Source of the DNA: Flagellimonas hymeniacidonis
GTDB lineage: Bacteria; Bacteroidota; Bacteroidia; Flavobacteriales; Flavobacteriaceae
Reading direction: 5' to 3'
DNA length: 64,000 nucleotides
NCBI RefSeq assembly: GCF_008040165.1
Contig: NZ_VRUR01000001.1
Span: 701,349-765,348 of the forward strand
A model generated the notes under the pieces. The model did no database searches. It was given only the letters and a program-made list of their open reading frames with translations, and was not told the origin of the DNA. The position numbers and the translations under genes are program-made. This document shows positions 46,921 to 56,863 of the stretch, piece after piece; the first letter of the stretch is position 1, and the number at the start of each line of letters is the position of its first letter.

Positions 46921-49900
46921 TTGTTAATCAATTTAATCACATCCCTCATCTCCGTCGTTTTAATATTCATATAGTAAACTCCGGTTGGCAAGGCTGAAAA
47001 ATTCATCTCAAGATCATTACCGCTTACCGTTCTAGTCTCTCGCATTACCAGCTGACCGCTTGAAGAAAACACTAGAACCTCAACACTTCCTGAGTAGCCA
47101 TTTAGAAAAACTCTAGAAATCTCCTGAACTGCTTCTTTATAAAGAATGGGTTTGGAAGAAATGAAAAAAGAGTCTTCATATACGCCTTGGCATATCAAAT
47201 TGGTCGTCACTCGTAAGGTGTTTAATCCATTCTTCAATTCCAATTGAATTTCAGCATCTTCGGTTTGAGTTACCAAACCATTAAGTTCTATATTGTACAA
47301 ACTACCTCCATCTAAAGTAAGATTCAACACATTTGTGTTTACCAAAGCTGCAGCTGATAACAGTGCTGGCTCCGAAATATTTACGTTGAAACAAGTTTCC
47401 TCATAGATAATATTGCCATCTGTTGCAGTTATGCATAACGAATAATCTCCAGCATTTAAATTTTGAAAGGTATGCGTATTTGTGAAATCCATATTTAACA
47501 CCGAACCATTTCCGTCAAGGGTTGCAGAATATGTTAATGATGTATTTGCCGCAGTTATTGATACCGATCCATCGTTATTATTTCTACAGGACTCACTTTG
47601 TAATTCAACTGTAAAGTTATCTGCGGGCAAACGATTGACAGGGCATCCACTTGTATCCACCTCTACACCCTTTGGAGTACCTAAACACAGGTCATCTCCA
47701 TCATCAAAAACGCCATCTTCATCATCATCTGGTCTAAAAGCTCCTTCAGCACATACCTCTAACGAAAATGCCACCAAGGACCCTCCATCCCCATTGGCTA
47801 TATCCCTAATTTCCAATGTCCATTCACCTAAAGTAGATTCTCCTTTAAAAGAACTCAATGAACCTATTGGATTTGCAGTTCCAGAGATTGCTGGGTTACC
47901 GGAACACACAATATCCGCCCCATCATCATCAAAAACGGCATTGATGTTGTTTAATTCTCCACAAGTATTCGAAATTAAAGCAACCCGCGTTCCTGATGGA
48001 GAAATCAAGCTTACAATAAGATCTGCTAAATAGGTGTGATTAAGCTCTAAGTTCACATTGATATCAGATACCGAGAGGTCATCAAAAATTTGAACAGATG
48101 TGGTAACTGTTGGAGTATCACTTGCGGAAATTTGTAAAGGAAGACCTGCAGGATCCACATTTTTACAATCCACTTGAATTGTGGTGAAGCTAAAAGGCGT
48201 ACCAAAGGTCCCCGTACCGCATCCATTTCTTGGTCTTACTCTCCAAAAATATTCTGTTTCAGCTATTAGGTTGTTGGCTCTGTAAGAATTAAATGGTACT
48301 GTGGCAGATTCCACAATGCCGGAAAAGCCAACGTCTGTGGCAATTTCAATATCAAATTCGGTATAAAGTGGATTTAATTCCCAACTAAGTTGAGTGTTTA
48401 AAGAAGTATTCGATTGCGTATCTGTTGGTGATGTAAGCATCACATTAGCAAAATTTGTATCCCTAATAGCCAGCGATAAGGGTACGTTTTTGGTAACAGA
48501 CGTTGATGTAGCGGTAATCGTAATCGGATATACTCCTGGTGAAACACTATTGGTATTGGATATGGTTAAATCGACTGCTGTATTGTTTGTACTTGATTGA
48601 CTTGGATTAAATGAAGCTGTTAACCCAGCTGGCAAACTTGCCGAAAAAGTAGAAGTCTCGCTAAACCCAGAGAACGTTTGATATGTAAAAGGGATAATGA
48701 TGTCATTTGGCTGGCATACCTCAAAAGTCAATTCTTGAAAACTCAAAACCACAGATGATTCTTGAATGGAAAAATTAGCAGCATTAACCGCAAAGAAAAC
48801 ATTGTCGCTAGCCTTTACCATGATACGCGCCGCGCTTGTAGCATTCCCCGGCATAAGTACATCCTCAGTACCATCATTCAAAACATCATCGGCCAATTGG
48901 ATTGGGAAACTACTTCCTCCATCCAATGACAGAAAAATATCAACGGTCTTGGCATCAATGGGTAGAATGTTTGTCCCTGCTACATCCCAAGCAACCTGTT
49001 GAATTGAGCCACCCTCATAAACTTCGCTTGATGCTTGCGAGGTTACTGTAAAAGGTCCAGCGGCATTAATTACATTAACATCCAATACATCAGAAATCAC
49101 TTGCCCCCCTCCCACGGCATTATCCCTAACCGTAAACGCAAACTTAAAATCTCTTTCCACATTGGATACCGTTTCCCAAACATCGCCGGTTTCCGGGGTT
49201 GTTTGTGTTAGGTTTCCTTGCACTACACGGGATAATCTTGGAAAATACCTTGTAGGGTCTGTGGTAGGTGCCACTGATCTAAAATTGGCGCCACTTGGAT
49301 TTTCTGGGCCAAATGTATTTGTTGTAACCACACCATCATCTATTTGCTCCCAAGTATACGTAAGCACATCTCCCACATCACTATCGGTTGCCATGCCTTC
49401 AAGCACAAAAGCCGTTCCTTTAGGAATAATATAATCTCCCATAGGAGTTACTACAGGTGGAGCATTCGTCAATGGAGTTGTTTGGGCACAAGAAACGGTC
49501 TGTAGATAGTCGGAAATTTGAAGAATGCTGTTGTAATGAAAATAATCATCCCCGTTGGGTTCCACATTATTACCCGGGACTATCCCTGCATAGCCCATTA
49601 TTGTCGTCCCACTTGCAGGTTCTGCCTGTACACCTGTCCCTTCAGATTCAAAAGACCATGTGTGATTGGCTCCAAACTGATGCCCGAGTTCATGGGAAAC
49701 AAAATCCAAATCAAAAATATCTCCTTCTGGAATGGACGCGGAAGAAAAGGCACTTCCTTTTCTATTATCTGAACAAACAGCACCAATAAAACCAGCATTT
49801 CCATTGTTCTGAGAAGGCAGTTCTACCTTATTAAAAAGATGCCCAACATCATAATTTGCTTCACCGATGGTTGTAGTTAGAACATTCTGCACCTCTCCGT

Positions 49901-50690
49901 TGAGGTTCCCATTATAGGGATCTGTTCCAGCGTTGGTGAAAATGACTAAGTCATTATTAGCCACCAATTCCAAAGTGACCCCTAAATCTGTCTCAAAAAC
50001 CTCATTTATTCTGGTTAATGTGGCATTAATGGCTGCAAGTGCATCGGCCACGGCACCTCCATGAAATTGCGTATACTCGCCAGTGGTAGAAACCGCAATA
50101 CGAAACCTTCGCAACAGTTGGTCATCCACTAACGGAGTAATCGTTTTTTGAACACTTTGCTGTAATTTCTTGGTATCACAAACAAACCCGTCTTTATTAG
50201 CCAAACCAACTCCCTTTTTATAGACCACATATGTATCATTTTTGTTTGATACGGGTTCCATAAAAATTGTTTTTTCATCTTCTAGACTTGTAATCATACT
50301 CTGCAGTCCTTTATGCGAACTACTGAGCCTTACCTTATACTTTCCATCTAGGCTGACCCCTGAAAATGATTTGATATTTGGGTATTTTTTGGCCAATTCT
50401 GGATGAAATACCGATGTTTCTTTGATAGAAAAACCAACAACAGTACCATCATCTGTGGGAAGATACATAAGATGCTGTGAGTTCTTCGAAATGGAAAACG
50501 TCTTAAGTTGTTGGGAAAAACCAGCTTTATTTAGGGTGAAAACAGCCCCAGCCTTGCTCACATCTTTTACGGAGGCGCTTTTAAAACTAGCCCTTGGAGA
50601 AATGGATTTCCAATAACCTTGCTGCGCAAAAGTGCAAAAGCAGGTAAAAAATATGGTTATTGAAAAAACAAGATGTAATTTAGCTTTCAT
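46917..50690 (-). CDS. secreted zinc metalloprotease (reprolysin-like) with P-domain and T9SS type A sorting domain
   Basis: Encodes 1257 residues from ATG 50690, which gives the signal peptide LHLVFSITIFFTCFCTFAQ. A propeptide region (about 25-185) precedes the zincin domain (about 190-400), with active site HELGHQFGANH (His 333, Glu 334, His 337, His 343) and Met-turn SGTTIMGYAG. Ig/Fn3-like domains follow, then a proprotein-convertase P-domain (DINVNLELNHTYLADLIVSLISPSGT) and a thrombospondin-type Asp-rich stretch (DDDEDGVFDDGDDLC). A type A T9SS signal ends it (VEVLVFSSSGQLV, LPTGVYYMNIKT). It should be exported to degrade proteins outside the cell. Confidence 0.92.
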   Translation of the reverse strand: MKAKLHLVFSITIFFTCFCTFAQQGYWKSISPRASFKSASVKDVSKAGAVFTLNKAGFSQQLKTFSISKNSQHLMYLPTDDGTVVGFSIKETSVFHPELAKKYPNIKSFSGVSLDGKYKVRLSSSHKGLQSMITSLEDEKTIFMEPVSNKNDTYVVYKKGVGLANKDGFVCDTKKLQQSVQKTITPLVDDQLLRRFRIAVSTTGEYTQFHGGAVADALAAINATLTRINEVFETDLGVTLELVANNDLVIFTNAGTDPYNGNLNGEVQNVLTTTIGEANYDVGHLFNKVELPSQNNGNAGFIGAVCSDNRKGSAFSSASIPEGDIFDLDFVSHELGHQFGANHTWSFESEGTGVQAEPASGTTIMGYAGIVPGNNVEPNGDDYFHYNSILQISDYLQTVSCAQTTPLTNAPPVVTPMGDYIIPKGTAFVLEGMATDSDVGDVLTYTWEQIDDGVVTTNTFGPENPSGANFRSVAPTTDPTRYFPRLSRVVQGNLTQTTPETGDVWETVSNVERDFKFAFTVRDNAVGGGQVISDVLDVNVINAAGPFTVTSQASSEVYEGGSIQQVAWDVAGTNILPIDAKTVDIFLSLDGGSSFPIQLADDVLNDGTEDVLMPGNATSAARIMVKASDNVFFAVNAANFSIQESSVVLSFQELTFEVCQPNDIIIPFTYQTFSGFSETSTFSASLPAGLTASFNPSQSSTNNTAVDLTISNTNSVSPGVYPITITATSTSVTKNVPLSLAIRDTNFANVMLTSPTDTQSNTSLNTQLSWELNPLYTEFDIEIATDVGFSGIVESATVPFNSYRANNLIAETEYFWRVRPRNGCGTGTFGTPFSFTTIQVDCKNVDPAGLPLQISASDTPTVTTSVQIFDDLSVSDINVNLELNHTYLADLIVSLISPSGTRVALISNTCGELNNINAVFDDDGADIVCSGNPAISGTANPIGSLSSFKGESTLGEWTLEIRDIANGDGGSLVAFSLEVCAEGAFRPDDDEDGVFDDGDDLCLGTPKGVEVDTSGCPVNRLPADNFTVELQSESCRNNNDGSVSITAANTSLTYSATLDGNGSVLNMDFTNTHTFQNLNAGDYSLCITATDGNIIYEETCFNVNISEPALLSAAALVNTNVLNLTLDGGSLYNIELNGLVTQTEDAEIQLELKNGLNTLRVTTNLICQGVYEDSFFISSKPILYKEAVQEISRVFLNGYSGSVEVLVFSSSGQLVMRETRTVSGNDLEMNFSALPTGVYYMNIKTTEMRDVIKLINK

Positions 50691-50714
50691 ACACAAAGGG
50701 GCGTAAGTCAAAAT

Positions 50715-50722
50715 CAAAAATA
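50715..50722 (-). promoter_or_regulatory. putative -7 promoter element of the metalloprotease gene
   Basis: On the minus strand TATTTTTG fits TAnnTTTG, about 24 bases before the ATG. No clear -33 element was found. It lies in the 54-bp gap shared with the divergent ribF gene. Confidence 0.4.
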
Positions 50723-50744
50723 GCCTTTTTTATTTTCTTGATTA

Positions 50745-51674
50745 GTGGAAACAATCCAGGGCATTTCTTCGTTTACAAATACTTCTTTTCAAACTGCAGT
50801 TACCATTGGCACTTTTGACGGAGTACATCTGGGTCACAGCAAGATATTGGAACGCCTCATAAATAATGCCAAAAAAACAGGCTTAAAGTCTACAGTACTT
50901 ACTTTTTTTCCGCATCCAAGGATGGTTTTGCAAAAAGATACCAATATAAAATTGCTAAATACCCTTGAAGAAAAAAAGCAGATTTTGGAGGCATTGGGGT
51001 TGGATTATCTTATTGTACACCCTTTTACAAAAGCATTTTCACGGCTTTCAGCCACCGATTTTGTTCGCGACATTCTTGTCAACAATCTCAAAACAAAAAA
51101 AATAATCATAGGGTATGATCATCGGTTTGGAAGAAACAGAAATGCCAATATTCAAGACCTTATTACTTTTGGAACTGCCTTGGATTTTGAAGTTGAAGAA
51201 ATTCCGGCCCAAGAAATTGATGACATTGCCGTAAGTTCCACCAAAATTAGAAATGCGCTTTTAGAAGGAGATATTACAGTTGCAAATAGTTATTTGAGTT
51301 ATAACTATATGCTTACCGGTAGTATTAAAAAGGGAAAGGGGCTTGGCAAAGAATTTGGGTTTCCAACAGCAAATCTTCATATAGAAGAGAACTATAAGCT
51401 TATTCCAAAAAATGGGGTTTATGTAGTGAAGAGTATTCTTGATGGTAAAGAATATTTTGGTATGATGAACATTGGGTATAATCCAACGGTGGCGGGAACT
51501 GAAAAAAGTATAGAAGTCAACTTTTTTGACTTTGAAGGAGATTTATATGACCAAAAAGTACAAGTTGGCATCATACATCGCATTAGAGATGAGCATAAAT
51601 TTGATTCTGTACAGGCATTAAAAGAACAACTAAAAGAAGATAAAAAAACATCCCTTTCATTAATTTCCAAATAG
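50745..51674 (+). CDS. ribF: bifunctional riboflavin kinase / FAD synthetase
   Basis: Encodes 309 residues from a GTG start. The FAD synthetase half has VTIGTFDGVHLGHSKIL, the FFPHPRMVL region, and IIGYDHRFGRNRNANI. The riboflavin kinase half has GSIKKGKGLGKEFGFPTANL and PKNGVYVVKSILDGKEYFGMMNIGYNPTV. It converts riboflavin to FMN and FAD. It is divergent from the protease gene and followed 1 bp later by the HTTM gene. Confidence 0.97.
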   Translation: METIQGISSFTNTSFQTAVTIGTFDGVHLGHSKILERLINNAKKTGLKSTVLTFFPHPRMVLQKDTNIKLLNTLEEKKQILEALGLDYLIVHPFTKAFSRLSATDFVRDILVNNLKTKKIIIGYDHRFGRNRNANIQDLITFGTALDFEVEEIPAQEIDDIAVSSTKIRNALLEGDITVANSYLSYNYMLTGSIKKGKGLGKEFGFPTANLHIEENYKLIPKNGVYVVKSILDGKEYFGMMNIGYNPTVAGTEKSIEVNFFDFEGDLYDQKVQVGIIHRIRDEHKFDSVQALKEQLKEDKKTSLSLISK

Positions 51675-51675
51675 C

Positions 51676-52992
51676 ATGTTCAATCAATTTCTTTTTAAAA
51701 AAATAGATAACGCACAGCTAGTTGTTTTTAGACTCTTTTATGGATTATTGGTTAGCGCAGAATGTTATGGTGCCATTGCAACTGGCTGGGTGAGAAAAAC
51801 TTTGATAGCCCCAAAATTCACATTTAACTTTATTGGTTTTGAATGGTTGCAGCCTCTTCCCGGAGCTGGAATGTATATTTATTTTGCTATTATGGGCACT
51901 TTAGGCCTACTCATTGCCTTTGGCTATAAGTATAGATTTAGTGCTTTTACATTTGCATTCATGTGGGCTGGGGTTTACCTAATGCAAAAAACCTCCTACA
52001 ACAATCATTACTATTTGTTGATGCTATTGGCGTTCATTATGGCCTTTTTACCAGCAAATCGTGATTTTTCTTTAGATGCCAAGCAAAATCCAAAAGTTCA
52101 TTCCCATTCCATGTATAATTGGATGCGCTGGATTATCATTCTGCAACTATTCATCGTTTACACCTATGCATCTATAGCAAAGTTATATGGTGATTGGCTG
52201 GATTACAGTATTATCGAAATCCTCATGAAATCCAAGAATGATTATTTCTTGATTGGTGAATTATTACAACAACAATGGTTACATAAAATAGTCGCAATTT
52301 TTGGAATTCTTTTTGATTTACTGATAGTTCCAGCCCTATTATGGAAACCAACAAGAAAAGTGGCCTTTGGATTCTCTATATTTTTCCATTTGTTCAATAG
52401 CATTGTATTTCAAATCGGCATTTTCCCTTATTTATCATTGGCATTTACCGTTTTCTTTTTTACGCCTCAGACTATCAGAAATATCTTCTTGAAAAAGAAG
52501 GTAGTTGCTATTGAAAATACCATTGATCTTCCAAAAAACAAAAACTGGCTCCTAGGTATTTTAGCCATCTATTTTGTTGTTCAATTAATCCTACCCCTAC
52601 GGCATCATACCTTTAAAGATGATGTGCTTTGGACAGAAGAAGGGCACAGAATGAGCTGGAGGATGATGCTACGAAGTAGAACTGGTATAATTCATTTTAA
52701 AATTAAGAATAAAGAAACCGGAAAGGGGAATCATATTAAGCTGGATAATTATCTCACCAAAAAGCAAAAAAGAAAAGTCGCCTGCTATCCTGATTTTATC
52801 TGGCAGTTTGCCCAACATTTAAAAAAGGAATACGCCGAAAAAGGAGAGGATATTCAAGTATTTGCCAGCAGCAAGGTGCGCGTAAACGGTGGAAAGTACC
52901 ATGAATTCGTAGACCCTACCGTTGATTTGGCCAACGTCCCCTGGAAACATTTTGCCCATAATGAGTGGATCAGACCCTCACAAAAAGAATAA
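51676..52992 (+). CDS. HTTM domain protein (vitamin K-dependent gamma-carboxylase-like)
   Basis: Encodes 438 residues. Several membrane segments lie in the first 300 residues (for example MYIYFAIMGTLGLLIAFGYKYRF, YLLMLLAFIMAFLPANRDFSLDA). The HTTM hallmarks NHYYLLMLLAFIMAFLPANR and WMRWIIILQLFIVYTYASIAKLYGDWL are present. The soluble C-terminal part holds LRHHTFKDDVLWTEEGHRMSWRMMLRSR. HTTM proteins resemble vitamin K-dependent carboxylase, but bacterial members have no established substrate. It sits between ribF and serS, as in many flavobacteria. Confidence 0.9.
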   Translation: MFNQFLFKKIDNAQLVVFRLFYGLLVSAECYGAIATGWVRKTLIAPKFTFNFIGFEWLQPLPGAGMYIYFAIMGTLGLLIAFGYKYRFSAFTFAFMWAGVYLMQKTSYNNHYYLLMLLAFIMAFLPANRDFSLDAKQNPKVHSHSMYNWMRWIIILQLFIVYTYASIAKLYGDWLDYSIIEILMKSKNDYFLIGELLQQQWLHKIVAIFGILFDLLIVPALLWKPTRKVAFGFSIFFHLFNSIVFQIGIFPYLSLAFTVFFFTPQTIRNIFLKKKVVAIENTIDLPKNKNWLLGILAIYFVVQLILPLRHHTFKDDVLWTEEGHRMSWRMMLRSRTGIIHFKIKNKETGKGNHIKLDNYLTKKQKRKVACYPDFIWQFAQHLKKEYAEKGEDIQVFASSKVRVNGGKYHEFVDPTVDLANVPWKHFAHNEWIRPSQKE

Positions 52993-53019
52993 ATATTGGT
53001 CAACTTGCATAGATTGACT

Positions 53020-53027
53020 TAAATTTG
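53020..53027 (+). promoter_or_regulatory. -7 promoter element of serS
   Basis: TAAATTTG matches TAnnTTTG, 18 bases before the serS ATG. A TTG at 52996 is a possible -33 element. Confidence 0.55.
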
Positions 53028-53044
53028 CCGCTCAAAACAGAGCC

Positions 53045-54316
53045 ATGCTTCAATTACAGATAATTAGGGAGAACAAGGAGAATATCATTGTCGCTTTAAA
53101 AAAGCGAAATATTGATGCAGAACCTGTTCTATCCGCCATTCTCGATTTGGATGAGAAACGACGTTCCATTCAAACCGAACTTGATAGCACCTTGGCGGAA
53201 TCCAACAAGCTTTCCAAAGAAATTGGAATGCTTTTTAAATCAGGAAAAGCCCAAGAGGCCAATGTTTTAAAAGAGCAAACGGCTGGCCTTAAAGAATCTG
53301 CAAAACAGCTTGGCGAAGATTTAAATGCCACCGCAGTTGCGCTGCAAGAACAATTGTATCAAATTCCCAATATTCCGCATGAATCCGTCCCAGCCGGAAA
53401 CACAGATGAAGATAACGAAGAAATTTTTAGGGATGGAGATATTCCCGCCCTTGTTGATGGTGCATTGCCACATTGGGAACTAGCCAAAAAATACGACATT
53501 ATTGACTTTGAGCTTGGGGTAAAAGTCACAGGTGCTGGATTTCCGGTATACAAGGGCAAGGGAGCTCGTTTACAGCGTGCTTTGATTTCCTATTTTCTGG
53601 ACAAAAACACAGCAGCTGGTTATACCGAAGTACAACCTCCCCATCTGGTCAATGAAGCTTCTGGCTATGGTACTGGGCAGTTACCTGATAAAGAAGGACA
53701 GATGTATCATGTACAAGAAGATGATCTTTATCTTATTCCAACTGCCGAAGTCCCCATTACCAATTTGCACAGGAATGACATTGTTGCGCAAGAAGATTTC
53801 CCAATCAAGTATACCGGCTATACGCCTTGTTTTAGAAGAGAAGCGGGAAGCTACGGCGCCCACGTTCGCGGATTGAACAGATTGCACCAATTTGATAAAG
53901 TGGAATTAGTTCGTATCGAGCATCCAAATACCTCGTACAAAGCCTTGGATGAGATGGTGGAACATGTTAAAACCATATTACGGGAATTAAAATTGCCATA
54001 CCGAATACTTCGCCTTTGCGGTGGGGATTTAGGGTTTACCGCTGCCCTAACCTTTGATTTTGAAGTATTTTCAACTGCACAAGACCGATGGTTGGAAATT
54101 AGTTCCGTATCCAATTTCGAAACCTTTCAGGCCAACCGATTAAAACTACGTTTTAAAGATGAGGCTGGGAAAAGTCAATTGGCGCACACCCTAAATGGCA
54201 GCTCTCTTGCGCTCCCCAGAGTTTTGGCGGGAATCTTGGAGAATTATCAAACGGCAGACGGCATTGAGATTCCCGAAGTTCTTGTTCCATATTGCGGATT
54301 TAATACCATCAACTAA
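53045..54316 (+). CDS. serS: seryl-tRNA synthetase
   Basis: Encodes 423 residues. The N-terminal coiled-coil arm (about 30-100, tRNA-binding) is visible as KRRSIQTELDSTLAESNKLSKEIG and later helices. The catalytic class II core has motif 2 CFRREAGSYGAHVRGLNRLHQFDKVE and motif 3 NGSSLALPRVLAGILENYQ, with TAEVPITNLHRNDI in the serine site. It charges tRNA-Ser. It has its own promoter at 53020. Confidence 0.97.
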   Translation: MLQLQIIRENKENIIVALKKRNIDAEPVLSAILDLDEKRRSIQTELDSTLAESNKLSKEIGMLFKSGKAQEANVLKEQTAGLKESAKQLGEDLNATAVALQEQLYQIPNIPHESVPAGNTDEDNEEIFRDGDIPALVDGALPHWELAKKYDIIDFELGVKVTGAGFPVYKGKGARLQRALISYFLDKNTAAGYTEVQPPHLVNEASGYGTGQLPDKEGQMYHVQEDDLYLIPTAEVPITNLHRNDIVAQEDFPIKYTGYTPCFRREAGSYGAHVRGLNRLHQFDKVELVRIEHPNTSYKALDEMVEHVKTILRELKLPYRILRLCGGDLGFTAALTFDFEVFSTAQDRWLEISSVSNFETFQANRLKLRFKDEAGKSQLAHTLNGSSLALPRVLAGILENYQTADGIEIPEVLVPYCGFNTIN

Positions 54317-54394
54317 AACCTTTGGACATTTTATTTGGATTCACTTAACAGATTCCAGCACTTTTCTGCGTTATATTTGAAATAAAACAAGGTA

Positions 54395-56179
54395 TTGCGA
54401 TACATCTTATTCCTTATTTCTTTTCTATTTCTTTCTTCGGTTCACTCTCAAGAGGATTTTTTGGCCAAGCAATATTTTAATGATGGGGACTATGAAAAAG
54501 CCGTAATCTTCTATGAAAAGCTGGTGGATAAAAACCCAAGACGAACGGACTATTCAGAAGGATTGGTAGCCTGTTATCAGCAATTGGAACGCTATACCGA
54601 TGCTGAGGCTTTCCTACTTAAAAAAATTGAGGACACCTATGCTTTCCCAACTTTTTATATTGAATTGGGTTATAATTTCACCCTTCAAAATCAACCAGAA
54701 AAGGCTACGCAATACTATGACATGGCCATCCAAAAGATTGATGAAAATCCCAATTTTGGATATAGCGTAGGATATCGATTTCAAAAATATGCCCTTTTGG
54801 ATTATGCTATACTGGCCTACACTCGAGCCATGGCATTAAAGCCTGAGTTAAATTATGACTATCAATTGGCCAGAATTTATGGAGAGCAGGGTGCTATTGA
54901 AAAAATGTATCAGTCTTTTCTAAATCTTATCTATCAAGGACGTACTTCTCGTTCCAATATTCTTAGAAATATTGATGATTATATTTCGGAAGATCCGTCC
55001 AACGCCAATAATGTTTTGTTGCGAAAAGTACTGTTGAAAAATGCGCAAAAAAATCCGGATATCCTTTGGAACGAATTGCTTAGCTGGTTGTTCATTCAAC
55101 AAAAACAGTACAACAGTGCTTTCGGTCAAGAAAAAGCTATTTATAAGCGCACCAATGAGAGTTCCTTAGATCGGTTAGAGAATTTGGGACAGATTGCCTT
55201 AGAGGATAAGGATAACAAAAATGCTACCACGGTTTTTAATTATATCATAGACAATAGTGAAGATCCAGTTGTTAAGCTTAATGCCCAGCTCCATCTTATC
55301 GATATTGAATTGGAAGATGCAAATGGAAAGAAATTGGATGCAGTAGAAAAAAAGTTCACCGATTTGATAACCGAGTACGGCTATCAAAGCAGAACACTAC
55401 AGCTACAAATTGCTTATGCCAATTTTCTAACCTTTAAAAAAGAGAACCCTGCATCTGCAATCAACATATTAAAGAAAAGTTTGGAGCTTCCATTGGGAAG
55501 AATGGGTGTTGCGTATGTTAAATTGGCTTTGGGTGATATTTTGGTTTATGACCAAAAATTCAATCAAGCTTTAATCTATTTTACACAAATACAAAAAAGC
55601 TTAAAAAATGATGTTTTAGGACAGGATGCCCGTTTTAAAGTAGCACAAACCAGTTTTTATAAGGGTGATTTCGATTGGGCATTGACACAGCTAAAAGTAC
55701 TGCGCGGATCCACATCGCAACTTATTGCTAATGATGCCATGCAATTGAGTCTCTTAATTTCGGACAACTCCTTGGAAGATTCCACACAAACCGCGCTTAA
55801 AAAATATGCCAGAGCCGATCTTTTGGCCTATCAAAATAAAAACAGGGAAGCCATTGATGTTTTAGAAGACATTTTACAAAACCATAAAGGTGAAAAAATT
55901 GAAGATGAAGCATTGCTGAAACAAGGACAATTGTTAGAAGCACAAAAATCCTTTGAAAACGCAGTTTTTAACTATAGAAAAATTGTAGAGTTCTATGCTG
56001 ACGGGATTTTGGCAGATGATGCGTATTTTGCCTTAGGCGAATTGTACAGGACCATTTTAAACGAGCCGGAAAAAGCAAAAACCCATTACGAAAAAATCAT
56101 CTATAACTACCAAGATAGTTATTACTTTCCAAAATCCAGAAAGCATTTTAGAAGGCTAAGAGGAGATGCCATTAACTAA
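54395..56179 (+). CDS. TPR repeat secreted protein
   Basis: Encodes 594 residues from a TTG start; the signal peptide (ILFLISFLFLSSVHSQ) begins at once and no in-frame ATG lies upstream. TPR motifs run along most of the length (for example AKQYFNDGDYEKAVIFYEKLVDKNP, LEAQKSFENAVFNYRKIVEFY, DAYFALGELYRTILNEPEKAKTHYEKII). It is probably periplasmic or outer-membrane associated and a scaffold for a complex. Homologues occupy this place between serS and ksgA in many flavobacteria. The role is unknown. Confidence 0.85.
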   Translation: MRYILFLISFLFLSSVHSQEDFLAKQYFNDGDYEKAVIFYEKLVDKNPRRTDYSEGLVACYQQLERYTDAEAFLLKKIEDTYAFPTFYIELGYNFTLQNQPEKATQYYDMAIQKIDENPNFGYSVGYRFQKYALLDYAILAYTRAMALKPELNYDYQLARIYGEQGAIEKMYQSFLNLIYQGRTSRSNILRNIDDYISEDPSNANNVLLRKVLLKNAQKNPDILWNELLSWLFIQQKQYNSAFGQEKAIYKRTNESSLDRLENLGQIALEDKDNKNATTVFNYIIDNSEDPVVKLNAQLHLIDIELEDANGKKLDAVEKKFTDLITEYGYQSRTLQLQIAYANFLTFKKENPASAINILKKSLELPLGRMGVAYVKLALGDILVYDQKFNQALIYFTQIQKSLKNDVLGQDARFKVAQTSFYKGDFDWALTQLKVLRGSTSQLIANDAMQLSLLISDNSLEDSTQTALKKYARADLLAYQNKNREAIDVLEDILQNHKGEKIEDEALLKQGQLLEAQKSFENAVFNYRKIVEFYADGILADDAYFALGELYRTILNEPEKAKTHYEKIIYNYQDSYYFPKSRKHFRRLRGDAIN

Positions 56180-56214
56180 TTCTTCGCTACTTTTGAGCTA
56201 GTAAAAAAGAGGCT

Positions 56215-56532
56215 ATGCTTATATACAATGTCACTATTAATATAGATGAAAGCGTTCATGACCAATGGCTTTCCTGGATGCGTGATAAACATGTTCCAGA
56301 TATGCTTGCAACAGGCAAGTTTTCCCATGCCAAAATGACCAAGGTACTGATTCAAGAAGACATGGGTGGCATAACCTATTCTGTACAGTATACCACCAAA
56401 GACCGCGAAACCTTGGAAGCTTATTATCAAGAAGATGCAGAACGCTTGCGCGCTGATGCAATGGGATTGTTTGCTAATAAATTTGTAGCATTCAGAACAG
56501 AGTTGGAAGTAATCAGTCAACAGATTCCGTAG
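56215..56532 (+). CDS. DUF4286 family protein
   Basis: Encodes 105 residues. LIYNVTINIDESVHDQWLSWMRDKHVPDML and KVLIQEDMGGITYSVQY are characteristic of DUF4286, a ferredoxin-like small family of unknown function found next to ksgA in Bacteroidota. Confidence 0.88.
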   Translation: MLIYNVTINIDESVHDQWLSWMRDKHVPDMLATGKFSHAKMTKVLIQEDMGGITYSVQYTTKDRETLEAYYQEDAERLRADAMGLFANKFVAFRTELEVISQQIP

Positions 56533-56536
56533 GACA

Positions 56537-56845
56537 TTGAACTATCTTTTCACTTACGGCACATTGCAAGACCCTCAAGTACAACAGTATATTTTTGGGA
56601 GAATATTGGCTGGCAAAGTTGATTTTCTATCTGGATTCAAACGCTTGGAAAATGCGGTATATGAAAGATATCCTCTGGTGGTGCAAACCAATGACCTAAA
56701 AACCAAAGTGGAGGGAATGGCCTATGAAGTTTCTGAATCGGATTTAAAAAAAGCGGATATCTATGAGACTAGTGCTTATACCCGTATGAAAGTGCTGCTG
56801 GAATCTGGTATAACTTCTTGGGTGTATATCGAAAATTCCAACTAA
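56537..56845 (+). CDS. gamma-glutamylcyclotransferase-like (AIG2/GGCT) protein
   Basis: Encodes 102 residues from a TTG start 4 bp after the DUF4286 stop. The GGCT fold hallmark YLFTYGTLQDPQVQQYIFGR is at the N-terminus. The catalytic glutamate lies in VEGMAYEVSESDLKKADIYET. Members cyclise gamma-glutamyl amines, but the substrate here is unknown. Confidence 0.88.
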   Translation: MNYLFTYGTLQDPQVQQYIFGRILAGKVDFLSGFKRLENAVYERYPLVVQTNDLKTKVEGMAYEVSESDLKKADIYETSAYTRMKVLLESGITSWVYIENSN

Positions 56846-56863
56846 CTTGCATAAAAACGTTCC

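Noticed and set aside
47482..48033. 183-codon open frame on the plus strand opposite the metalloprotease
   Set aside because: Antisense to clear P-domain and Asp-rich coding sequence; no signal, domain or promoter of its own.
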